Of a stretch of 64,000 bases of DNA, positions 32,272-43,769 are shown piece after piece. The notes under the pieces are model-generated. The model had not been told where the DNA came from, ran no database searches, and worked only from the letters and a program-made list of their open reading frames with translations. The stretch spans positions 224,062,975-224,126,974 of the forward strand of contig NC_134399.1 in assembly GCF_050003625.1 (NCBI RefSeq), read 5' to 3'. How positions within the stretch are numbered: the first letter of the stretch is position 1; each line of letters begins with the position of its first letter. The position numbers and the translations under genes were made by a program. This stretch comes from Haematobia irritans (taxonomy: Eukaryota; Arthropoda; Insecta; Diptera; Muscidae).

Positions 32272-34988
32272 GGTGTTCCGGGACATCATCAACGCAGCGG
32301 CCGCTCGCTTCATACCCGCTGGTCGAATTGCCCAAGTGAGGCCCAACCTCCCCGCCGAAGCGGCGGGTCTCGCAGACGAGCATGATGAATGCCGTCCTTC
32401 TAACCCTGCTGATCCTAGAATCAGTTAACTCAATCTAGAGATAAGTAAGATAGTCGACAAGCACAAGCGGAACACTTGGTTAGAGCACCTAAAGCAATGT
32501 AACTTAGGCACAGGAACTGGTAAATTGGGGTCAAGCGTGAGAGCCCTCTCGAACCCCACCACAAGGGATGGTGGGATCGCAGTCACCTTTGGCGACGGAT
32601 TTTTCAACCGACAGTTTCTCGAGCATCCCGAGAGTAATACATCGAAAAGGAGAGCCACTCGTCGCATACGTGGTCTCCGAGCCGATGACACACCACAATT
32701 TACCACAGCCGATATTACTAACGTCATCAACAGCGCGAAACCATCCAAGGCGATGGGCCGCGACAGAATTTCAATGCTAATGCTGAAACATCTGGCAATA
32801 CAGGGAGTTGAGTACCTGACCAGACTCCGCAATTTGTCTTTAGAATAACTTTTTAAACCCGATGTCTGGAAGATGGGAAGGGTGATTCCACTACTGAAGC
32901 CAGACAAAGACTCGAGCAAAGGTGAATTGTACAGACCAGTAGCCAAGACACTTGAGGCACTACTTCTCCCCAGCTTTGTGGAGAATTTTCCAGTTGCCCA
33001 CCATCAACATGGATTCCGTAAGGTACGTAGCACGACGAGAGCCTTGCATGCCATTTCACCACACATCGATACTGGGAGTTGAGTACCTGACCAGACTCCG
33101 CAATTTGTCCTTAAAATAACTTTTTAAACCCGATGTCTGGAAGATGGGAAGGGTGATTCCACTACTGAAGCCAGACAAAGACTCGAGCAAAGGTGAATCG
33201 TACAGACCAGTAGCCAAGACACTTGAGGCACTACTTCTCCCCAGCTTTGTGGAGAATTTTCCAGTTGCCCACCATCAACATGGATTCCGTAAGGTACGTA
33301 GCACGACGAGAGCCTTGCATGCCATTTCACCACACATCGATACTGGGAGTTGAGTACCTGACCAGACTCCGCAATTTGTCCTTAAAATAACTTTTTAAAC
33401 CCGATGTCTGGAAGATGGGAAGGGTGATTCCACTACTGAAGCCAGACAAAGACTCGAGCAAAGGTGAATCGTACAGACCAGTTGCCAAGACACTTGAGGC
33501 ACTACTTCTCCCCAGCTTTGTGGAGAATTTTCCAGTTGCCCACCATCAACATGGATTCCGTAAGGTACGTAGCACGTCGAGAGGCTTGCATGCCATTTCA
33601 GCACACATCAATATGGGACTCAATCAGCCCAAGCCGTGTCACAGGACGGTCCTCGTGGCGCTTGATCTATCGAAGGCATTCGATACCATGCCACACTATT
33701 CGATGACATCGAGAATACGTCCCTCCCGGCAGGAACCAAACGTTGGGTTCTGAATTATCTGTGCGGACGCCAGTCGTATGTGCAATTCAGGAACAGGAAG
33801 TCAAAACCCCGTAGAGTTAAACAGGGAGTTCCCCAGGGTGGGGTGATATCTCCGGTTTAATCTGTTTAATCTCTACCTGTCCTCGATTCCACCCCCTTCT
33901 GACGGCGCCGATATTGTATCATATGCGGACGATTGTACAATCATGGCATCCGGGCCCATTGTTGATAACATATGCGATCGATTGAACGTCTACCTCGCTG
34001 ATCTTACCAGTTATTTCACTGCAAAAATTTGAAGATATCTCCCACCAAATCCTCAGCCACCCTATTCACTACATGGACGGCGGAAGTACGCAGACAGTTG
34101 AATGTCAGAGTCGACGGCGAAATAATTCCGACCACAAATTACTTCAAGATTCTCGGGGTCACATTCGAAGGCCTTTTTAAGTCATCCGCCAATGCCACTG
34201 CAATTTGTGTTAAACTTCGCGGTAGAAACAAGGTCATCAAGTCTGCCGGCAAGCGACTTGGGGTGCGGACAAAGAAACCTTGTTGACTACATATAAGGCA
34301 ATTGGCCGGTCAGTGGTCAACTATACAGCGCCAGTGTGGACACCTCAAACGAGCGACACGCAGTGGAATAACATACAGACCTGTCAGAACGCTACCCTTA
34401 GAACTGCAGCAGGATGTCTCCGCAGTACACCCCTGGATCACCTTTATGCGGAGACCAAGATGATCCCAGTGCGTCGACACAATTACATGTTGTCAAAGCA
34501 GTACCTCTTGGGCTGCTATAGTAGTTGTCATCTAAATCACCATTTTGTGGATAGACAACCTCTACCCAGGAATGTAAGGGTTGATCTTCACCTTCTAGAT
34601 CCCGAGATCCAGCGTTATAAAAGAGAACCTCTAGATCAGGCAGCATACCAGACAGGTCTGAACAGGATTCATGAGACTACTGTAGCTGAATCGGTGAGAA
34701 GCTACAAGGTTAATCCGAACGCCGCCCATAGCACCGGAGGAGAGATACCTCCCATGGTAGACCAGAGTAGTTTTGGCCCAACTAAGATCAGGCAAGTGCA
34801 GCCTCATCAATTCCTACTTATCAGTGATTGATAGCAGCGTAGATGACGTGTGCCCCATCTGTAATCAAGGGTCACATGACACTCGTCACCTTTTCGCTTG
34901 CCCAGCTAAGCCTACCCGTCTCACCACCAGATCACTCTGGACACACCCCATCCTTATCGCAGAGTTCCTTGAATTGGCTACTAGTTGA
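32272..34988 (+). pseudogene. LINE ORF2 relic (RT, C-terminal Cys-His)
   Basis: Encoded a reverse transcriptase for target-primed insertion. Recognisable blocks in order: a linker (INSAKPSKAMGRDRISMLML at 32728-32790), RT blocks (MGRVIPLLKPDKD, three times; QHGFRKVRSTT), ALDLSKAFDT (about 33660-33690), QGVPQGG (about 33820-33840), the catalytic box YADDC at about 33922-33936, SPTKSSATLFTTW, LLTTYKAIGRSVVNYTAPVW, and a final CPICNQGSHDTRHLFAC. The frame is broken many times and several stops occur. Antisense ORFs through this region are shadows. Confidence 0.8.
32802..33614 (+). repeat. 271-bp tandem triplication within the LINE RT
   Basis: Three copies at about 32802-33072, 33073-33343 and 33344-33614. 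Copies 1 and 2 differ at about two or three sites; copy 3 has a few more near its end. The junction GGGAGTTGAGTACC joins the end of one unit to the start of the next, with GGGA common to both breakpoints. Confidence 0.92.
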
Positions 34989-35065
34989 ACATAGAACAAC
35001 ATGGATGAAACTACATTAAAAACAGTTACAACAACAGCAATAACAACTACTGGTTAAATTTCAAT

Positions 35066-36214
35066 GGCCGATGTTAATTTTGAATAAAACACAAACTATT
35101 TAGGACATTATTGTAATTTTATTTTATTATGATATATTTGTATTATTCAATTATGTATGGAACAAAATATCGGCCAAATGGGCGCCGCAACCTCGGTGGC
35201 ACACCTTCATCCGATGGTCCAAATCTTCGATGACGCTGAGGCATAATGGAAGTTCTCATCCTTTAGCTCTTGAATTGTTGCTGGCTTATTCACCTTTTCT
35301 TTCAAATAACACCAAAGAAAAAAGTTCAACGGTGTCAAATCACATGATCTTGGCGGCCAATTGGCATCGCATAAGATAACACGGCCATTGAATTTGTTGC
35401 GCAAAAGAGCAATTTTTTCGTTAGCTGTGTGGCAATTGGCACCGTCCTGCTGAAACTACATATCGTCCATATCTTCCAATTCGGGCCACGATAGCGAACA
35501 CCATTCACAGTAACTGCCTGACCGGCCTCATTTTAGAAAAAATACGGTCCGATGATACCGCCAGCCCATAAACCGCCCCAAACAGTCACTCTTTGTGGGT
35601 GCATTGGTTTTTCGACAATCACTCTTGGATTCTCATTCGCCCAAATGCGGCAATTCTGTTTATTGACGAATCCACTGAGGTGAAAATGTGCCTCATCACT
35701 GAAGAAAATTGATCATCCACTGTTGCCATTTCTTGGAACCATTCTGCCCATTCACGACGTTTGGAATGGTCAAGAGGCTTTAGTTCTTGAGCGAATTGCA
35801 CCTTGTGAGCGTGTAAATGCAAGTCTTTATGCATAATGTTCATCAATGACGAGCGTGAGAGGTGCAATTGTTGGACACGACGACGAGTTGAGGTGGACGG
35901 CCCTTCAATCACACTATCGCGAACAGCAGCAATATTTTCTGCAGTACGAGCTGTACCCGGTTTGCTCGAATTTTCCACGATTTTTGCGATTGTACGCACA
36001 TTTGGACGATCAAATTGACCAAAAAATCACGAAGTGCACGATATGCATTTTGATTTGAACGCCCATTTTCATAACAAGTCTGGATAACTTTAGCACGTAG
36101 TTGGATTGTGTATCTCTCCATGGTTCAAATTGAGTAAGTCTGAAATAGAGAAATGTTAACTAAAATTCGGAAAAAAACTTGGCGTTTAGGTTTGGTTCAC
36201 ATTGAACATCGGCC
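35066..36214 (-). mobile_element. mariner-like element M4, decayed
   Basis: Both ends carry GGCCGATGTT in inverted order (35066-35075; AACATCGGCC at 36205-36214). Between them is a complete-length, broken transposase on the minus strand. The outermost repeat bases and target duplication are unclear. Confidence 0.65.
35207..36123 (-). pseudogene. mariner-like transposase, third catalytic residue Asn
   Basis: Starts at about 36121 (MERYTIQLRAKVIQ) with helix-turn-helix blocks; the frame changes near 36000 (RTIAKIVENSSKPGTART follows) and again near 35720. The NKQNCRIWANENPR words are at about 35620-35670. The second Asp (QQDGANCHTANEK) and the block SCDLTPLNFFLW follow; the spacing is 39 residues and the third acidic position is Asn instead of Asp. 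A stop interrupts just before QQDGAN. It could be a relative of DD41D/maT-type elements. Inactive. Confidence 0.75.
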
Positions 36215-36221
36215 CTTACAA

Positions 36222-37166
36222 TTTAAACACCCCTTACATCCCTTTCAATAACATCGGCGAAATATATATGGGAGCTATATCTAAATCTGAACCGATTTCA
36301 ATCAAATTTGGCACACATGACTATATTACCAATTGTACTCCTAGTGCAAAATTTCAACCAAATTGGGCCAAAACTCTGGCTTCTGGGGCTATATAAGTCC
36401 ATATTGGGCGAAAAATATATATGGAAGCTATATCTAAATCTGAACCGATTTCAATCAAATCTGGCACACATGACTATACCACCAATTGTACTCCTTGTGC
36501 AAAATTTCAAGCTAATCGGGATAAAACTCAGACTTCTGGGTCCATATAAGTACATATCGGGCTAAAGATATATATGGGAGCTATATCTATATCTGAATCG
36601 ATTTCAACCAAATTTAGCACGCAATGCCAAATCTACTCCCTGTGCAAAATTTCAACCAAATTGGGCCAAAACTCTGGCTTTTAGGACAATATTAGTCCAT
36701 ATCGTGCGAAAGATATATATGGGAGATATATCTAAATCAGAACCGATTTCAATCAAATTTTGCGCACTTGACTATACGACTAAGTGTTATGTTTGTACAA
36801 AATTTCAAGCAAATCGGTATAAAACTCTGGCTGCTGGTTCCATATTAGTGCATATCGGGCGAAAGCTATGTATGGGAGCTATATCTAAATCTGAACCGAT
36901 TTCTTCCAAAATCAATAGGGTTCTATTCTGACCCAAATTAGGAACATGTGCCAAATTTGAAGGCGATTGGACTTAAGTTGCGACCTAGACTTTGATCACA
37001 AAAATGTGTTCACAGACAGACGGACATGGTTATATCGACTCAGGGACCCACCCTGAGCACTATTGCCAAAGACACCATGTGTCTATCTCGTCTCCTTCTG
37101 GGTGTTACAAACATATGCACTAACTTATAATACCCTGTTCCAGAGTGTGGCGCAGGGTATAAAAAT
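36222..37166 (-). mobile_element. Helentron family B element B2a (partial)
   Basis: Several units with ATATATATGGGAGCTATATC near 36255, 36418, 36570, 36715 and 36870. Then an ACAGACAGACGGACATGG tract, and the palindromic end ATACCCTGTTCCAGAGTGTGG to 37166. The other end is lost near the mariner. Confidence 0.7.
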
Positions 37167-37643
37167 ATAGGAAACATTTAAATCTGAAGCAGTTTTAAGG
37201 AAACTTCGCAAAAGTTTATTTATGATTTATCGCTCGATATATATGTATTAGAAAATTATAATTCCATATCGGGCGAAATATATATATGGGAGCTATATCT
37301 AAATCTGAACCGACTTCTTCCAAAAACAATAGGGTTCTATTGTGAACCAAAACACATATAGAACCCTATTGATTTCTACCAAAATCAATATGGGTTCTAT
37401 TGTGAACCAAAACACATACTTGTGCCAAATTTGAAGTCGATTGGACTAAAACTGCGACCTAGACTTTGATTACAAAAATGTGTTCACGGACAGACGGACA
37501 TGGCTATATCGACTCAGGAGCCCACCCTGAGCATTTTTGTCAAAGACACCATGTGTCTATCTCGTCTCCTTCTGGGTGTTGCAAACATATGCACTAACTT
37601 ATAATACCCTGTTCCACAGTGTGGCGTAGGGTATAAAAATATC
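37167..37643 (-). mobile_element. Helentron family B element B2b (partial, adjacent copy)
   Basis: A second palindromic end (ACCCTGTTCCACAGTGTGG) closes at 37643. It has internal family-B middle sequence (AAACATTTAAATCTGAAGC) directly after the end of B2a, so two truncated copies lie head to tail. A 60-bp segment (ATAGGGTTCTATTGTGAACC) is repeated near 37325-37400. Confidence 0.65.
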
Positions 37644-38394
37644 ACAGTCTATATTTTCCCCTTTAAAGTATTCCCAATCGAATGCAAGGCACATTTGTCA
37701 TCGCTTGATCTAATCCTCAAAAAATGTTTAAGTTCCATTAAAATTCGTCTCGTGGATCCTAGAAGAAGGGTAAGACTACGGACTGGAAAGATGTAACTAC
37801 TTGGAACACTTAAAATTTACCTCTAAAAAGTGATTACCTTTCAGATATGGACAAATGTTTCGCTAGCTCAATTTTAAATTTCGTTCATATTACGATACCT
37901 TTTCTACCAGTGAAGGCACCGTCCCAAGCAAGTCGAACTTCCTATACCCAGACCTCTTAACTCTTTTGGATACGATTGATATATGACTAAGTCTAGGGAT
38001 ATCAATGTTTATGTTTGATACAAGAAGGAGCATATATGTACCTTATTTGGATACCACCAATCTCTCAATACAAGTTGAAAAGTTAAATAGCACTGTCATC
38101 ACTAGACTCAAACACCACCATTACTAATTCAGCAACAGAAAAAGCAAAAGGCTAAAACAAAAACAAATGACAAGGAAATATGGTCCTAAACTAAATATGA
38201 AAGGACATCTAAAATGATTGATTGACTGTAAACACTTTAGGGCTTTAATGTTGGCTAAGATTCCAACACATATGCGCACACTTATTTACCCACAGAAATG
38301 GACAAATTGGAGAATACAAACGGAAAGACAGACACATTGGAGCTATTTTCTGAATTTGGAAATTCAAAAATATACTACAAATACTTTCCTTCGC
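37644..38394. other. Unassigned stretch
   Basis: Mixed-composition DNA with no family resemblance; the 79-codon ORF at 38218 overlaps repeat I and is not supported. Confidence 0.4.
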
Positions 38395-38602
38395 AACGAA
38401 ATTTTAGACAAACGAAATTCCCATTTAATGCAAAGTATTTTGTGTAGGGACAAATAAACCCGAATTTAGGGCAAACGATTCAACGATTTTCTCTGATATT
38501 TTTCATTTGTTCTTTTCAGAAAAAATTTTTAACTTCAAAATAATTTTTTTTTGTCTAAAATTTTGTTCTTCAGAAAAGAAAACTCTTCTTTCAGTGTATA
38601 TG
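38395..38602. mobile_element. MITE-like repeat I (copy 2, about 208 bp)
   Basis: AACGAAATTTTAGACAAACG at the left is mirrored by TTTGTCTAAAATTTTGTTC at the right. The end is AGAAAACTCTTCTTTCAGTG. Matches the copy at 54175-54632. Confidence 0.5.
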
Positions 38603-38783
38603 TTGTCGATAAAAGGAATGTTGAAGCACAAATGGTATCACATCAACCAGTCTCCAATTTTGCAGGATTAATCCAAAAAGAACCCAGGAAAAAAGCGTCG
38701 CCAAAAAAGAAGTGAAAATGTTGTTTTTGGATCCGGAAGTGGTGCAAAATTGACGAAGATGCGATGAATTTAACATGGGCTTG

Positions 38784-39110
38784 GGAGCCACCGTGGTGCA
38801 ATGGTTAGCATGCCCGCCTTGCATACACAAGGTCGTGGGTTCGATTCCTGCTTCGACCGAACACAAAAAGTTTTTCAGCGGTGGATTATCCTACCTCAAT
38901 AATGCTGGTAACATTTCTGAGGCTTACAAAGCTTCTCTAAGTGGTTTCACTGCAATGTGGAACGCCGTTCGGACTCGGCTATAAAAAGGAGGTCCCTTGT
39001 CATTGAGCTTAACATAGAATCGGGCAGCACTCAGTGGTATCACAACTGACTGAATAGTCTAAGTGAGCCTGATACATCGCGCTGCCACCTAACCTAACCT
39101 AACCTAACCT
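38784..39110 (+). mobile_element. tRNA-derived SINE (copy 2) with CCTAA tail
   Basis: Flanked by AACATGGGCTTG (38772-38783) and AACATGGACTTG (39111-39122). The tRNA-like head has A box (TGCAATGGTTAGCATG) and B box (GTGGGTTCGATTCC, 38835-38849); it ends in five CCTAA units. About 90% like copy 1 by eye. Confidence 0.9.
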
Positions 39111-39240
39111 AACATGGACTTGTCATAGAACGGTTGTCCACCATTTCAACAGCCGCTGCACTGAAGGTGTGAGGCGAATTCAGTGTTTTGGATGTGAATT
39201 AAGAAATTTTTTGTTATTTTGACAAATAAATAATTTTAGT

Positions 39241-40440
39241 TTTTTATACCCTGCTCCACACTGTGGAACAGGGTATTATAAGTTAGTGCATATGTTTGCA
39301 ACACCCAGAAGGAGACGAGATAGACACATGGTGTCTTTGGCAAAAATGCTCAGGGTTGGCTCTTGAGTCCATATAGCGATGTCCGTCTGTCCGTGAACAC
39401 ATTTTTGTAATCAAAGTCTAGGTCGCAGTTTTAGTCCAATCGACTTCAAATTTGGCACCAGTATGGGTTTTGGCTCAGAATAGATCCCTATTGATTTTGG
39501 AAGAAATCGGTTCAGATTTAGATATAGCTCCCATATATATATTTCGCCCGATATGGACTTATATGGCCCCAGAAGCCAGAGTTTTATCCTAATTTACTTA
39601 AAATTTTGCACAAGAAAAACAATTAGTACTATAATCAAGTGTGCCAAATATTATTAAAATCGGTTCAGATTTAGATATAGCTCCCATATATATCTTTCGC
39701 CCGATATGGACTAATACGGTCCCAGAAGCCAGAGTTTTACCCCAATTTGGTTGAAATTTTGCACAGGGAGTAGAATTAGCATTGTAGCTATGCGTGCCAA
39801 ATTTGGTTGAAATCGGTTCCGATTTAGATATATCTCCCATATATAGCATTCGCCCGATTTACACTCATATGACCACAGAGGCCAATTTTTAACTCCGATT
39901 TAGTTGAAATTTTGCACAGGGAGTAGAATTAGCATTGTTGCTATGCGTGCCAAATTTGGTTGAAATCGGTTCGGATTTAGATATATCTCCCATATATAGC
40001 TTTCGCCCGATTTACACTCATATGACCACAGAGGCCAATTTTTAACTCCGAAAAACTGCTTAGTCGAAAAGTTGTAAAAATGGCTCTAATTTTCCTAAAC
40101 TTCTAATACATATATATCGAGCGATAAATCATAAATAAACTTTTGCGAAAATTCCTTAAAATTGCTTCAGATTTAAATGTTTCCCATATTTTTATACTAC
40201 CATTGTGTTCCACCCTAGTGCATTAGCCGACTTAAATTTTGAGTCTATAGATTTTGTAGAAGTCTATCAAATTCTTCCAGATCGAGTGATATTTAAATGT
40301 ATGTATTTGGGACAAAGCTTTTTATATAGCCCCCAACACATTTGACGGATGTGATACGGTATTGAAAATTTAGGTCTACAAAGTGGTGCAGGGTATAATA
40401 TAGTCGGCACCGCCCAACTTTAGACTTTCCTTACTTGTTT
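39241..40440 (+). mobile_element. Helentron/DINE-1-like element B3
   Basis: Complete: palindrome TATACCCTGCTCCACACTGT with GGAACAGGGTAT, TAAGTTAGTGCATATG, a TGTCCGTCTGTCCG tract, about four units with GATATAGCTCCCATATATA, and end AGTCGGCACCGCCC plus TTACTTGTTT. Lies inside G2. No coding capacity. Confidence 0.8.
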
Positions 40441-40589
40441 TTTATGATTTTTAATACATTATAATGCTTGTTTGGAACGTTTATCATCAAATATTTTCAA
40501 AAATTCGCAATTTTTCTAGAAAGGATTTTGCTTTTTTTTTAGCAATTTAAATAATTTGTACCGTTTTAATTCTTAATCTGTTTTTAACC

Positions 40590-41570
40590 TACACGGATGA
40601 AAAAGACTGTTTTTCATATGTTTGGCTATAAACATTATATGTTTGGAACACAAATTTTTAAACACAATATTTTTGAGTGCAAGCATATAATGTTCATAAA
40701 CTACCATAACATGTTTGGGACATATATGTTAATATGTTAGAACATATTATGTTTGGGACATAAAATGTTTGTAAATATAATATGCTTGGATGCAAACATA
40801 TATTAATTTAGAAATAGCCTATAAACATATATGTGTTTAGTAGCTTGGAGCGCTATTTAACAGGGAGCGATATTGAATTAAGTTGGTGGTTGTTGCTTGT
40901 TATTACAAAATTAACATTTTATTTTTCCTTGGGCAATTGATCAGCTACTTCTTTGATCCTTACAAACTGTGTGGTCCGCTGTTCGAATCCCCGTCCGGCA
41001 AAAGGTAAAATTAAAATAAAAAAAATCATACAATTGAATAATTTCTTCTACAATGTTTGTATTACAGAAAAAGGTGCTAAGAACTAAAAAATCTCGTGGA
41101 AGTGAGAAAGATGTGGGGGAATATACAATTGGGCAGAAACAAAATTTTGAGCATTCAGGTCGAAAACCTATGTTGTTAGCACCTATATTACCTGTTTATT
41201 TTCATAATTCATTATGATTGTAAATATATAAATAAATAAATAAAATTTTGAGCACAATATTGTTTGGGAGAATTTTTTTTAAGCATATAATATTTTTGGG
41301 TGCAAAATGCTTCCAAACATATTATATGTTCACATAATAACATATTGTTTTTTAGAAGACAACATTATTGAATTTGGATGCAAAAATACAAAATGTTTGG
41401 AACTTAGACTACCCAAACATATATTGTTTAGACCAATATGCTTTCAAACATATTATATATTGGAAGAGATCAAACATATAAATGTTTGGGCAATAGCCAA
41501 AAATGTATATGCTTGAAGCAAAATAGGTTTGGGAATATATGTTACAGAAGCGATTTTTTGTGAGCGTGTA
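40590..41570 (-). mobile_element. Family D element D3 (short form, minus)
   Basis: From TACACGGATGAAAAAGACTG to GATTTTTTGTGAGCGTGTA. It is full of CATATAATATGTTTGG motifs and has a tRNA-like B box (GTTCGAATCCCCGTCCGGC) at 40981-41000. It forms an inverted pair with D1. Confidence 0.8.
40929..41000 (+). other. tRNA-like block in D3
   Basis: Ends with a good B box (GTTCGAATCC) and CCGTCCGGC, with CTTACAAAC like a tRNA-Val(UAC) anticodon loop. The A-box half has diverged. The same block is inverted in D1 (42171-42245), D2 (44718-44795), D4 and D6. Not a functional tRNA. Confidence 0.5.
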
Positions 41571-41617
41571 TTTGAAACAAATAAAAATAAATTTCCCACT
41601 TAAATGAACTTGCTGTG

Positions 41618-42580
41618 CACACGCTCACAAAAAATCGCTTCTGTAACATATACTCCCAAACATATTTTGCTTCAAGCATATACATTTTTGGGTATTGCCC
41701 AAACATTTATATGTTTGATCTCTTCCAATATATAATATGTTTGAAAGCATATTGGTCTAAACAATATATGTTTGGGTAGCCTAAGTTCCAAACATTTTGT
41801 ATTTTTGCATCCAAATTCAATAATGTTGTCTTCCAAAACAACAATATGTTATTATATGAACATATAATATGTTTGGAAGCATTTTGCACCCAAAATTATT
41901 ATATGCTTAAAAAAAAATTCTCAAAATTTTATTTATTTATTTATATATTTACAATCATAATGAATTATGAAAATAAACAGGTAATATAGGTGCTGACAAC
42001 ATAGGTTTTCGACCTGAATGCTCAAAATTTTGTTTCTGCCCAATTGTATATTCCCCCACATCTTTCGCACTTCCACGAGATTTTTTAGTTCTTAGCACCT
42101 TTTTCTGTAATACAAACATTGTAGAAGAAATTATTCAATTGTATGATTTTTTTATTTTAATTTTACCTTTTGCCGGACGGGGATTCGAACAGCGGACCAC
42201 ACAGTTTGTAAGGATCAAAGAAGTAGCTGATCAATTGCCCAAGGAAAAATAAAATGTTAATTTTGTAATAACAAGCAACAACCACCAACTTAATTCAATA
42301 TCGCTCCCTGTTAAATAGCGCTCCAAGCTACTAAACACATATATGTTTATAGGCTATTTCTAAATTAATATATGTTTGCATCCAAGCATATTATATTTAC
42401 AAACATTTTATGTCCCAAACATAATATGTTCTAACATATTAACATATATGTCCCAAACATGTTATGCTAGTTTATGAACATTATATGCTTGCACTCAAAA
42501 ATATTGTGTTTAAAAATTTGTGTTCCAAACATATAATGTTTATAGCCAAACATATGAAAAACAGTCTTTTTCAACCGTGC
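41618..42580 (+). mobile_element. Family D element D1 (short form, plus)
   Basis: Starts CACACGCTCACAAAAAATCG and ends AAACAGTCTTTTTCAACCGTG. Nearly identical to the reverse complement of D3, with a small deletion near 41925. Same internal motifs and tRNA-like block. Confidence 0.8.
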
Positions 42581-42670
42581 AGTTAAAATAATGAACATCT
42601 TTGGAAGGGTATTTGTGGAAGTTGTTTTAAAGTTGTGCCTTGAGAAGAACTTCCGAATTTTTTTGCTGGG

Positions 42671-43470
42671 AACATATATGGAAAAAATCTATTGTGAAAT
42701 TAGAGATTATTTAAATTTCTAAGCATTAAGTTTTTTTTAACAAATTATAAAATGTAAATAAATAATTTGTAAAATCTCTTCTTTTTTATTACAACAACAT
42801 TAAAAAAATTATTAGAATCAGTGCAATTCTTCCACTGTTCACCTTTAGTTGCCTGAGTGTTTGTATTTGCCAGGGTTTAATCCTTGTAAATATTACAATG
42901 TAAATATAAACAAATATGGGTCGACGACAACGACAGCAGAATAAATGCACGAGCATTTTGTTGTTTTTAAGATTTTTTTTGTGTCAGCGAGATAGCGCCA
43001 TCAATATTTAAAGGCTGTGGAGGGCAGAGGTCACATATTAATGCTTAGAGAGTATCCTTTCTGGGAAAGTTCATGTTATGAACACACTTAAAATAATGTT
43101 TCCAAAGATTTTGTATTTAACCTAATGATTTTGGTATTGATTCCGAGCCAAAGAACCGGAGAATTGAAGTAAGGATACATTTAAGATGGAATTCTTTTTT
43201 AAATTTGAGTTTTGCGTATGTTGAAGAAAATTTAGTTTCGTTCGTACAACTTTTAATGGAGACATATGAAGAATGTTACATACAGTTGCCTCCCGTGCCA
43301 AAAATAATATACCAAAATTTGAAGATAATTTTACCAACAAATTTAATAAAACATCTGTAAAGTTTTTGATCAAATGAAATGAAAGAATGATCCCTACTCT
43401 TAGCGAGAATTTTTTTGGTGTATGCTATATTCCTTGAATTGCACATGATTTGAATTTTAAATGTTTTAAC
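42671..43470. other. Unassigned stretch
   Basis: AT-rich; an 83-codon minus-strand ORF (43122-43373) has no recognisable features. Possibly host DNA. Confidence 0.4.
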
Positions 43471-43769
43471 AATTTAGCTTCACAGGACTATATCTACAAA
43501 AGGAGAGAATTCAACCATAAGAAACTGTCGGCTAATGCGCTGGGATGGTACACTATGTTAGTAAAAAACAAGTAAGTAAAGTAGAAAGTCGAGCGGGGCC
43601 GACTATATCATACCCTAAACCACACTTGCTGAATTAGTAAACATAAGAATTTGTGGGGTAACATCGATATAGGTATGATAGATGAACCGCAGTTGCATAT
43701 TCAAGAAAATCAAGGGGTACATGTTTATGGTTGCTTTGTATACATCTGACTATAACATATATGTTATGT

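Larger units (their letters stand above)
32258..35056 (+). mobile_element. Non-LTR retrotransposon (LINE), 5'-truncated, decayed
   Basis: Starts within the linker after the endonuclease domain and runs through RT to the C-terminal Cys-His region, then a 3' end rich in ACAACAGC (to about 35056). No RNase H is seen. Probably jockey/CR1-like, but I cannot fix the clade. The RT segment contains a 271-bp tandem triplication. Confidence 0.8.
38683..42670 (+). mobile_element. MITE G2, split by SINE, Helentron and D pair
   Basis: Begins CCCAGGAAAAAAGCG and ends TTTTTTTGCTGGG, with AA on both sides. The family G sequence is found in order at 38683-38783, 39123-39240, 40441-40589 and 42581-42670, matching G1 piece by piece. 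The interruptions are the SINE, Helentron B3 and the D3/D1 pair. Confidence 0.75.

Noticed and set aside
32425..33604. Minus-strand ORFs of 173 and 69 codons (three copies)
   Set aside because: Antisense to the LINE and repeated only because of the triplication.
41307..41516. 69-codon ORF found almost identically at 9176, 41307 and 44201
   Set aside because: It recurs because the D element recurs; it is rich in ATATGTTTGG-derived words and lacks any protein signature.
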